This document shows, piece by piece, positions 1 through 5,362 of a stretch of DNA of 5,489 bases (positions are counted from its first letter, which is position 1; each line of letters opens with the position of its first letter). The notes below the pieces were generated by a model. It had not been told where the DNA came from. It worked only from the letters and a program-made list of their open reading frames with translations, and ran no database searches. The position numbers and the translations under genes are program-made. This DNA is from Burkholderia gladioli (GTDB lineage Bacteria > Pseudomonadota > Gammaproteobacteria > Burkholderiales > Burkholderiaceae): assembly GCA_009914575.1 (NCBI GenBank), contig WNEB01000123.1, forward strand, positions 1-5,489. The letters run 5' to 3'.

Positions 1-1
1 C

Positions 2-253
2 GCGACCAACGTTCGCGTCTACTTCTGCGACCCGCACAGCCCTTGGCAGCGCGGCACGTGTGAGAACACCAACGGCCTGCTGCGCCAGTACTTGCCCAAG
101 GGCACGGATCTGTCCATCTACTCTCAAGACGACCTCGATGCGATTGCCGACTTACTCAACACTCGACCACGCGCAGGACTGAACTGGCACACCCCTTTGC
201 AAATCCTGGCTCAGGTTCTGGCTAACCCCGCCGACCGAGTTCCAGCCCATTAA
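2..253 (+). CDS. IS30-family transposase, C-terminal part (5' end outside window)
   Basis: This is the last 83 codons of a DDE transposase, open from the window edge to a TAA stop. The visible part holds the end of the catalytic domain. The motif [18 protein letters not shown] (residues 13-30 of the fragment) is the IS30-family signature around the third catalytic acidic residue, here Glu21. It is followed by LPKGTDL and by the terminal [17 protein letters not shown] block seen in IS30-type enzymes. In this family the enzyme cuts and joins the element's terminal repeats, moving the IS by copy-and-paste through a circular intermediate. The gene lies just inside a probable IS right end and points outward toward the prophage remnant. 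Whether the element is complete cannot be seen, because its first two catalytic residues and left end lie outside the window. The family call is confident; I do not assign a specific IS name. Confidence 0.93.
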   Translation, partial: ATNVRVYFCDPHSPWQRGTCENTNGLLRQYLPKGTDLSIYSQDDLDAIADLLNTRPRAGLNWHTPLQILAQVLANPADRVPAH

Positions 254-261
254 CCAGCGGC

Positions 262-289
262 GTGTTGCACTTCACTCTTGAAACCGCCC
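262..289 (+). mobile_element. Right terminal region of the IS30-family element
   Basis: Just after the transposase stop lies a short non-coding stretch containing GTTGCACTTCACTCTTGAAA, followed by CCGCC. Its position within 40 bp of the stop and its GTTGCACTT core fit the terminal inverted repeat of IS30-type elements. The exact last base is not certain, because the left repeat is outside the window and no target duplication can be compared. The gp46-like phage gene runs toward this point from the right and loses its normal C-terminal half before reaching it. Confidence 0.6.
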
Positions 290-324
290 CCGATTCTCTC
301 GGATTCCTACGGGAACCGCCGCCT

Positions 325-579
325 TCAACCTTCAACTACGTTTGGGACACCACCCACATCCTTGACCAGTGGATCGAGTGCCTGCTCGGCGTATTGAGCA
401 GCGAGACCGCGAACGCGGGGCGTGTCTTTCTCGCGCGCCAGCGTGTGCAGCCGCGACCCGACGTCGGGCGCAGCCCACCAGGAGCCGAGCGGCGTGGCGA
501 GGCGGATATACACGGCGTTCGCGAGCGTCGTCTGCGTGCCGGTATATCCGCCTGTTTGCGGGTTCATAAGTGCGTCCAT
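325..579 (-). pseudogene. Mu gp46-like phage baseplate protein, 3' truncated next to IS30 end
   Basis: The reading frame encodes 84 residues starting MDALMNPQTGGYTG and continuing through NAVYIRLATPLGSWW, PDVGSRLHTLAREKD and QYAEQALDPLVKD. These are typical of the N-terminal half of the phage GP46 family, a Mu-type baseplate/wedge component. Family members usually run to roughly 130-150 residues. Here the family-like sequence stops at about residue 74 and is followed by about ten unrelated residues and a TGA, so the second half is missing. The loss is on the side facing the IS30 right end, which suggests disruption by insertion. The start is uncertain: no clear Shine-Dalgarno sequence precedes the ATG, and a 69-nt gap separates it from the gp45-like stop, whereas genes of this module usually abut. 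The original N-terminus may have been longer. It is the last recognisable gene of a minus-strand baseplate cluster. Confidence 0.82.
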
Positions 580-648
580 GCCGCGATTGTCATCGCGCGC
601 GCGTGAACGTCTTACATGATGGAGGTCAGTGGGATGCTGCGGTCGGCG

Positions 649-1251
649 TCAAACGACCGGAGTGCCGGTGATGCTACCGGTCTCGGGGTGCTTGTGGCCG
701 TTAAAGCTCTTGCCGCCGATCACCGCGTCGTTGTCGACGTTCAAGCTGTCGATGCGCGCACCCTTGCCACCCGTCATCGACATACCGCCCTTGCCGGTGA
801 TCTGCTCGTCGACGTTCAGCGCGTGATCCACGTTGACGGCCGGCGTCTTGCAGTTGACAGATTCTTCCGCCTCGATGTTCAGCGTCTTCGTCTTGATGTC
901 GATGACGCGGCCGCGCGAGAGAACGATCGAATCACCCTCGTCGGTGTAGATCGCCACCTCGCCGGGCTTCAGCGCCTTCAGGCGGTACTGTCCGTTCTCG
1001 GTTGCGATGACGATGCCGTGACTCGTCTTGCCACCAACCGGCACCACAACCACCATCGTGCCGGCCGGCGGCGAACTGGTGAGGCCGTAGTGCTGGAACA
1101 GTTCGAGGTCGACCATGTTTTCACCGGCGAGACCTTCGCCGCGAACGGTCGCGGTCGGGCCGTTTGTCTGCACGCCACCGATCACGCCTCGGAAGGCTTG
1201 CCGGATGCCGGAAACGGCGCGCTGGATGCGCTTGTCGATGTCCTTGATCAT
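649..1251 (-). CDS. Phage baseplate assembly protein V / Mu gp45-like central spike
   Basis: The product is 200 residues, the usual size for the Mu gp45 (baseplate assembly V) family. In contractile tails this protein forms a trimeric needle below the hub that pierces the outer membrane. The N-terminus is MIKDIDKRIQRAVSGIRQAF. The OB-fold-like region follows (residues about 40-110) with LFQHYGLTSSPPAGT and VPVGGKTSHGIVIATENGQY, which are characteristic of the family. After it come short repeated strands typical of a beta-helix. Near the C-terminus His186-Lys187-His188, in GHKHPETG, matches the HxH motif that binds a metal ion at the spike tip in related phage spikes; metal binding here is inferred. 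The frame stays open far upstream of this ATG, but that extension reads as noise antisense to the hub gene's frame, so I reject it. The chosen ATG overlaps the hub gene's stop (ATGA), implying translational coupling. The gene appears intact. Confidence 0.93.
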   Translation of the reverse strand: MIKDIDKRIQRAVSGIRQAFRGVIGGVQTNGPTATVRGEGLAGENMVDLELFQHYGLTSSPPAGTMVVVVPVGGKTSHGIVIATENGQYRLKALKPGEVAIYTDEGDSIVLSRGRVIDIKTKTLNIEAEESVNCKTPAVNVDHALNVDEQITGKGGMSMTGGKGARIDSLNVDNDAVIGGKSFNGHKHPETGSITGTPVV

Positions 1252-2360
1252 TTCATGATGCTCGCGTCGATGGTCGCGTCCGTCACTTCGAGCGACGGGC
1301 CGCCGCCTTTCTTCTTCCGATGCTTGCGCCCCGAGTGCGGATGCGCATCGAGAATCCACACACCGTCTTCCTTCAACGTGAGCGCCGTGTGCGTGCCGCC
1401 CGTAAAGCGCCGCGCCATCAGGAAGTAGATCGCGTCGATCCCGTATTCCTCCCACACGACATGCACGCGCTGCCCGGGCTTCCACAGCACGCGGCCCGAC
1501 GTCCGGTGTCCCTTGACGCTCGCGCGCAGCGTGTGCGCCGCTAGCGCCGAGTCGGAAATGATCTTGCGCGCACGCGCCTCGACCGCTGCCAGATTGGGCG
1601 CGTCGTGGTCGACGACTACCCTGGGGCGGTACACCGGCACATCCTTGTCTTTCACGGTTGCCTTGATGGCGTGCTTGCCGGCCTTCGATCCGGTGCCGTG
1701 CGCCTGGCCGAGTACCGTGACCTCCGAATGGCGTTCGGCGATCGACAGATCCTCGTCGAACCATTCGACGTTGTTGCCCTTGCCATCCTCACGCAAGATC
1801 AGGCTCGCAACGGGCGGGGCGTTGTAGTCCGGCCCGCCGACCACCAACGTGCCGTCCGGATCGAACCAGGGCCACAAGCCTTCACCCTCGACCGCGTGAA
1901 CGAGTGCGTCCCAGGCCGTGTCACCCGGATCGACGCTGATCTTGTCCCATGTCGACTGCGAGCGCGCCGTGTCGATGCGAATCTTCGTGATGCCGAGTGG
2001 CTTGACGATGTTCGCGACGACCTCGGCGAGCGACACCTGTTTGGCGGTGAAGATCGGTGCCGAGCAGTCGCGCAGGATTGCGGCATAGTCTCGACCGCTG
2101 ATCGACAGCGTCTTCTCGGTCTTGCTGGTACGGCGGCGCACCTGGTCGACGTAGCCGAAGAGTACGGTGTCGTCGCCGACCTTGACCTGGACGTGCGCGC
2201 CGGCCTTGACCGTGTCCGACATCTTGCCGGTCGGGCGCGCGAGGCGCACATCCCATGCGTCGGCCGGCGTCAGCAGATCGGAATCGATCGAGTACGACGA
2301 CCAGGCGCTGTGTGCTTTGCCACCGATCAGCAGCGTCACGTCGTTATTGGGCGAAGCCAC
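1248..2360 (-). CDS. Mu gp44-like baseplate hub (phage tail protein P)
   Basis: The product is 370 residues, close to the length of Mu gp44, which forms a trimeric, T4 gp27-like hub joining the tail tube to the spike. Typical segments are MASPNNDVTLLIGGKAHSAW at the N-terminus, then a core with GYVDQVRRR, SISGRDYAAILRDCSAP, WFDPDGTLVVGGPDY and ERHSEVTVLGQ. The C-terminal part has HTLRASVKGHRTSGRVLWKP followed by a basic stretch RKHRKKKGGG (residues about 345-354). The start is a GTG preceded by GAGGAG at nine-base spacing, and it overlaps the 3' end of the gp43-like gene by 17 nt. Its stop overlaps the spike gene's ATG by four bases. These overlaps indicate one polycistronic minus-strand unit in Mu gene order. 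No frameshift or internal stop is visible, so the frame is intact, although its neighbours on both outer sides are broken. Confidence 0.92.
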   Translation of the reverse strand: MASPNNDVTLLIGGKAHSAWSSYSIDSDLLTPADAWDVRLARPTGKMSDTVKAGAHVQVKVGDDTVLFGYVDQVRRRTSKTEKTLSISGRDYAAILRDCSAPIFTAKQVSLAEVVANIVKPLGITKIRIDTARSQSTWDKISVDPGDTAWDALVHAVEGEGLWPWFDPDGTLVVGGPDYNAPPVASLILREDGKGNNVEWFDEDLSIAERHSEVTVLGQAHGTGSKAGKHAIKATVKDKDVPVYRPRVVVDHDAPNLAAVEARARKIISDSALAAHTLRASVKGHRTSGRVLWKPGQRVHVVWEEYGIDAIYFLMARRFTGGTHTALTLKEDGVWILDAHPHSGRKHRKKKGGGPSLEVTDATIDASIMK

Positions 2361-3471
2361 GGATAATGTCTCCTCGCTGGATGAAATTCGGATTGCGGAT
2401 TTTCGGATTCAAGCACAGCAGCTCGGCCGAGCGAAAATAATCCGCGTACCAGAGGTGCGCGAGCAACGTGAGGTTCGACGGCGCGCGAGATGATCGGCGG
2501 CAGGACGTCGATCACCTTGATCGCCAGCTCCTGCACCGTCAGCGCCGTCTCCTTTAACGGCTCGATAACGGGCCGAGCTTGTTCGACTGGCACGGCCGCA
2601 CGCACCGCGTCGATCGCGGTCTGGATCAGCTCGCGCGTGTCGTTCGCGATCTGCTCGACCTGGTCCGGCGTCAGCGTCGGCGTGTCGGCCTCATTCGCGA
2701 GGACGTCGGACGCGACGCTGGCCGTGACCGTGGCGACGACAACGACCGTCACGGTCGTGACGAGCTGGACGTCCGATGCGTCGGCAGCAACCGTCCCAGG
2801 GCGAGCCGGTGCATACGGCGCAGCGGGGTCGGTCGACGCGCTGGGCGCGGTCGTCGTGACCTGCGTGCCTGGAATGACAAGCGGCTGACCAGCAGCCGAC
2901 GCGACCGGCAGCTTCACGACCGTCTTGATCTGGTCGCGCATGTCGTTCCAGTCGGACATGACGAGGCCCGGATCGAACGAGCGGAAATCGGCGATGCCGC
3001 TGACCAGACCGATCAGGTCGGAGGCGAAAGCGCCCGGCCACGACAGATAGTCGACGCTCGCGCGGCGGAAGCCGACGACGAGCGCCTTGATCGGGCCGAG
3101 CGTCTCGCTCAGAACGTCGCGCAGCGCATTGAGTCGACGCAGGCCAGCCTTCATCGTCTTGAGCAAGCCCACCGCACGCTCGAGAACATGCTGGTGCCGG
3201 CGTCCTGCGCAGTGGTCGCGATCTGCGCGGCGGCGTCAGCGGTTTGCGTCGGCTGCTGCTCGACGAAGAACGGATTCGCCGGCGTCGAGCGCTTGAACCG
3301 CATCTCGATCACGCACGCGTCGACGTTCTCGGCGTCGTGCGACACGTGTGCACCGATGAGCTGCATGCTCGGCATCGAGCCGAACAACGGATGAATCAGT
3401 TCACCCGGCCCCTTGACCGCGAGTGCGGCGAGCAGCGCCTTCATCCGCGCTTCGTAGTCGTCGCCGAAGAG
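2344..3471 (-). pseudogene. Mu gp43-like DNA-circularisation protein, 5' truncated and twice frameshifted
   Basis: Three adjacent frames together give about 375 residues of one protein of the DNA-circularisation family (Mu N/gp43; N-terminal domain DNA_circ_N), which acts in tail/baseplate assembly. The first part contains FGDDYEARMKALLAALAVKG, GELIHPLFGSM and VIEMRFKRSTPANPFFVEQQ. This frame ends near 3151, and the protein continues in another frame from about 3175 with AVGLLKTMKAGLRRLNALRD, a V/T-rich linker and TPDQVEQIANDTRELIQTAI. Near 2481-2487 the frame changes back, and the conserved tail continues as LAHLWYADYFRSAELLCLNP, NPNFIQRGDII and GFAQ to a TAA at 2344. About the first 60-70 residues of a normal family member are missing, because the gene meets the 268-bp repeat element at about 3472. 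Truncation plus two frameshifts make it a pseudogene, although either indel could be a sequencing error. Confidence 0.88.
2370..2375 (-). promoter_or_regulatory. Ribosome binding site of the gp44-like hub gene
   Basis: Reading the minus strand, GAGGAG lies nine bases before a GTG codon at 2358-2360. No ATG in the same frame lies nearby, and the site falls inside the last codons of the gp43-like gene. The good Shine-Dalgarno match is the reason for choosing GTG as the start of the hub gene. Confidence 0.7.
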
Positions 3472-3498
3472 GAGCCTCTCTTGAATTTCGAGTGGGTG
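3472..3498 (+). repeat. Left terminal inverted repeat of the 268-bp element
   Basis: These 27 bases pair with 3713-3739, with mismatches only at positions 4, 15 and 18 of the repeat. Immediately to the left, the minus-strand codons for FGDDYEAR of the gp43-like protein begin, so the recognisable phage sequence ends within a few bases of this repeat. Confidence 0.8.
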
Positions 3499-3712
3499 GA
3501 TTTTTCCGGGTCAAGGGCGGGAGAAGCCCGGCGCAGCGAACCCTTGATGCGGAGAAATCTACGAGCACGCTTGAGGGCTCGGGCCAGGCAAAGCCTTGCG
3601 CCGCCTGGCCCCGAGCCCGTCCGGCGGCGAGGACTTCCCCGCCTTGGGGCGGGGCTAGGGGTGGGAAGATACCGTTTTGCGACGTAGGTTTTCGTACCCC
3701 GGCGGCCCTTTT

Positions 3713-3739
3713 CACCCACTCAAATTTCAAGAGAGCCTC
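3713..3739 (-). repeat. Right terminal inverted repeat of the 268-bp element
   Basis: This is the reverse-complement partner of 3472-3498 (24 of 27 identical). It ends three bases before the TACAAT box of the midA promoter, so it occupies the place where that promoter's -35 region would lie. Confidence 0.8.
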
Positions 3740-3742
3740 ATT

Positions 3743-3748
3743 TACAAT
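3743..3748 (+). promoter_or_regulatory. Probable -10 box of midA; leaderless transcript suspected
   Basis: TACAAT lies five bases before the midA ATG and differs from the sigma-70 consensus TATAAT at one position. No good -35 hexamer is present at 16-18 bp spacing; that region is TCAAAT/CAAATT inside the right terminal repeat of the 268-bp element. With this -10, transcription would begin at or very near the ATG. There is also no Shine-Dalgarno sequence before the ATG, which fits a leaderless mRNA. This is inferred from sequence only. Confidence 0.5.
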
Positions 3749-3753
3749 GCGGG

Positions 3754-4944
3754 ATGAACCCGAAAGCTCACGAACCCGCTAGTTTACCCGTTCCCGGCCC
3801 CGACGCGCTCGCGCAGTCGGAAACGCTCGACGCGTCGCTGCGGGCCGAGATCGCGGCCACCGGCGGATGGATGCCGTTTTCCCGCTTCATGGATCGCGCG
3901 CTCTACGCGCCCGGCCTCGGCTATTACAGCGGCGGCGCGCGCAAGTTCGGCCGACGCGGCGACGACGGCAGCGATTTCGTCACCGCCCCCGAGCTGTCGC
4001 CGCTGTTCGCGTACACGCTCGCGCGCCCGGTCGCCGAGGCGCTGGCGGCGAGCGGCACGCAGCGCGTCATGGAATTCGGCGCGGGCACCGGCAAGCTGGC
4101 GGCGGGGCTGATCGCCGCGCTCGACGAACTGGGCACGCCGCCCGAGCGTTACGAGATCGTCGAGCTGTCGGGCGAGCTGCGCGAGCGCCAGCGCGACACC
4201 GTCGAGGCGCTGCTGCCCGAGGCGCTGGCGGCGCGCGTGGTCTGGCTCGACGCGCTTCCCGAGGCGTTCGAGGGCGTGGTGGTCGGCAACGAGGTGCTCG
4301 ACGCGATGCCGGTGCGGCTCGTGGTGCGCGGCGAGGCGGGCTGGCAGGAGCGCGGCGTGGCGGTGAACGCCGAGCGCGCGTTCGTGTTCGAGGATCGCCC
4401 GCTGCGCGACGCGGTCGACGCCGCGCTGCTCGACCCGCTCGATCTGCCGGCCGGCTATCTGAGCGAGACCCACGCGGCGGCGCGCGCCTTCACGCGCACC
4501 GTCTGCACGATGCTGCGGCGCGGCGCGGCGTTCTTCATCGATTACGGCTTTCCGCTGCGCGAGTATTACCACCCTCAGCGCGGCGAAGGCACGCTGATGT
4601 GCCATTACCGCCACCGCGCGCACGGCGATCCGTTCGTCTGGCCGGGCCTGCAGGACATCACCGCGCACGTCGAGTTCTCGGGCATTCACGAGGCCGGTGT
4701 GGCGACCGGCGCGGAACTGCTCGGCTATACGTCGCAAGGCCGGTTCCTGCTCAACGCGGGCATCACCGACGTGCTGTCGGAAATCGATCCGTCCGACGCG
4801 GCGCGCTTCCTGCCTGCCGCCAACGCCGTGCAGAAGCTGATCTCCGAATCGGAGATGGGCGAGCTGTTCAAGGTGATCGCGTTCGGGCGCGGCGTCGACG
4901 GCCTCGAGGCGTTCGCGCGCGGCGAACGCTCGCACGCACTGTAG
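3754..4944 (+). CDS. midA: MidA/NDUFAF7-family class I SAM-dependent methyltransferase
   Basis: The product is 396 residues, the usual length for the bacterial DUF185 (Methyltransf_28) family. The eukaryotic member MidA/NDUFAF7 methylates an arginine of a respiratory complex I subunit; the bacterial substrate is not established, so that role is only suggestive. Family motifs appear in order: YAPGLGYYSGG (51-61), DFVTAPELSPLF (74-85), SAM-binding motif I MEFGAGTGKLA (106-116), GNEVLDAMPV (178-187), FIDYGFPLREYYHP (261-274) followed by LMCHYRHR, QDITAHVEFS (300-309), TSQGRFLLNAGI (327-338) and MGELFKVIAFGRG (368-380). No signal peptide is seen, so it is probably cytoplasmic. The N-terminus MNPKAHEPASLPVPGPDALA extends beyond the catalytic core; I keep this ATG because it lies directly after a -10 box. 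The gene is intact and is followed after ten bases by the DUF2905 gene. Confidence 0.93.
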   Translation: MNPKAHEPASLPVPGPDALAQSETLDASLRAEIAATGGWMPFSRFMDRALYAPGLGYYSGGARKFGRRGDDGSDFVTAPELSPLFAYTLARPVAEALAASGTQRVMEFGAGTGKLAAGLIAALDELGTPPERYEIVELSGELRERQRDTVEALLPEALAARVVWLDALPEAFEGVVVGNEVLDAMPVRLVVRGEAGWQERGVAVNAERAFVFEDRPLRDAVDAALLDPLDLPAGYLSETHAAARAFTRTVCTMLRRGAAFFIDYGFPLREYYHPQRGEGTLMCHYRHRAHGDPFVWPGLQDITAHVEFSGIHEAGVATGAELLGYTSQGRFLLNAGITDVLSEIDPSDAARFLPAANAVQKLISESEMGELFKVIAFGRGVDGLEAFARGERSHAL

Positions 4945-4950
4945 GAGAGG
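4943..4950 (+). promoter_or_regulatory. Ribosome binding site of the DUF2905 gene
   Basis: AGGAGAGG overlaps the midA TAG stop and ends four bases before the next ATG; the AGGAG core is seven bases from the start. The overlap of stop and ribosome site suggests that the two genes are co-transcribed and translationally coupled. Confidence 0.75.
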
Positions 4951-4954
4951 CACG

Positions 4955-5149
4955 ATGTTTCGCTGGCTGCTGGTGTCGTTCGTGGCGGTGATGCTGCTGT
5001 CGCGCTCCTGGCCGTGGCTGTCGAAGCTCGGCGTCGGCAAGCTGCCGGGCGACGTGACGCTGCGGATCGGCTCGCGCCGCTATCCGTTCCCGTTCATGTC
5101 CACGCTCGTGCTGATGATGATTCTCTCGGTGATCGCCAAGCTCTGGTGA
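4955..5149 (+). CDS. DUF2905 family small inner-membrane protein
   Basis: The product is 64 residues with two hydrophobic segments: one at about residues 3-16 (LLVSFVAVMLL) and one at about 47-62 (MSTLVLMMILSVIAKLW). They are joined by a short loop containing KLGVGKLPGDVTLRIGSRRY and a PFPF turn. The arrangement of helix, LPGD-type loop with an I/L-R-I-G strand, and helix is the DUF2905 pattern, and the length is typical. It is probably a two-pass inner-membrane protein; no function is known for the family. It follows midA by ten bases with a good ribosome site, so they are likely one operon, but this does not reveal its role. The downstream neighbour is convergent. The stop is TGA at 5147-5149. 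Confidence 0.88.
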   Translation: MFRWLLVSFVAVMLLSRSWPWLSKLGVGKLPGDVTLRIGSRRYPFPFMSTLVLMMILSVIAKLW

Positions 5150-5191
5150 CGAGGCGGCGCGCCGCACGGGCGCACCGCAGCCTCCTTTCGA

Positions 5192-5362
5192 TCAATGCGA
5201 CAACTCGCCGACGATGCGGCGGACCAGCGCCTCCGCGTCGTCGAGCGCGTCGCGCTCGGTCGCGCGGACGGTGTCCGTCTCGTATTCGGTGTTGTCGGGC
5301 GTGTCGCCGTCCGAGCGCGACAGGATCACGTAGCCGCGAAAGCGGCCCCCTGCCGGGGCGGT
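5192..5362 (-). pseudogene. Conserved-looking host hypothetical protein, 5' end removed by an IS-like element
   Basis: On the minus strand a frame ends at TGA 5192-5194. It reads GRFRGYVILSRSDGDTPDN, then TEYETDTVRATERDALDDAE and ALVRRIVGELSH. The strong third-position GC, the acidic helix-like C-terminus and the lack of stops up to the element boundary suggest a real small protein of the host type. I do not recognise a named family. Going upstream, the frame meets a TAG at 5366-5368 inside sequence that belongs to the neighbouring element, and no start codon remains between. The gene therefore appears to have lost its beginning through insertion at about 5350-5363. It is convergent with the DUF2905 gene, with 42 bases between the two stops. 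Confidence 0.6.

Larger units (their letters stand above)
3472..3739. mobile_element. MITE-like 268-bp non-coding element with 27-bp terminal inverted repeats
   Basis: The left end (3472-3498) and the reverse complement of the right end (3713-3739) match at 24 of 27 positions; both contain CTCTCTTGAA and end in GAGTGGGTG. Between them no frame looks like a real protein; the open frames are GC-driven. The interior holds several inverted repeats: TCAAGGG (3511-3517) with CCCTTGA (3541-3547), GGGCTCGGGCCAGGC (3575-3589) with GCCTGGCCCCGAGCCC (3603-3618), and CCCCGCC-TTGG-GGCGGGG (3637-3654). Small size, terminal repeats and lack of a transposase gene fit a MITE or a deleted IS that would need a transposase in trans. 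The flanks show no target-site duplication: the left flank is phage gp43 and the right flank is the midA promoter. This could be an insertion with eroded duplication, or a junction left by recombination between two copies. I cannot name the family. Confidence 0.75.

Noticed and set aside
616..1428. Plus-strand open frame of 270 codons opposite the spike and hub genes
   Set aside because: Low-complexity composition rich in R, V and D, no ribosome site, and antisense to two clearly recognised phage genes.
1252..1764. Upstream extension of the gp45-like frame
   Set aside because: The frame is open, but the translated extension resembles no protein and overlaps the hub gene in another frame; the ATGA-overlap start gives the normal family length.
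1605..2366. Plus-strand open frame of 253 codons opposite the hub gene
   Set aside because: The composition is typical of an antisense shadow in GC-rich DNA; the minus-strand hub protein explains the region.
2720..2770. GTGACCGT/ACGGTC repeats in the gp43-like gene as a possible operator or CRISPR-like repeat
   Set aside because: They are codons of a V/T-rich linker in the protein and show no regular spacing.
3401..3782. Several small open frames on both strands across the 268-bp element
   Set aside because: They cross the element ends, are R/G/P/A-rich and follow the inverted repeats; no ribosome site or recognisable domain.
3784..5040. Long minus-strand open frame (418 codons) antisense to midA
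   Set aside because: It is R/A/H/V-rich, lacks any family motif and lies opposite a strongly supported gene; long antisense frames are expected at this GC content.
5154..5165. Palindrome GCGGCGCGCCGC between the convergent DUF2905 and hypothetical genes as a terminator
   Set aside because: It has no loop and no following T-run on either strand, so a rho-independent terminator is not supported.
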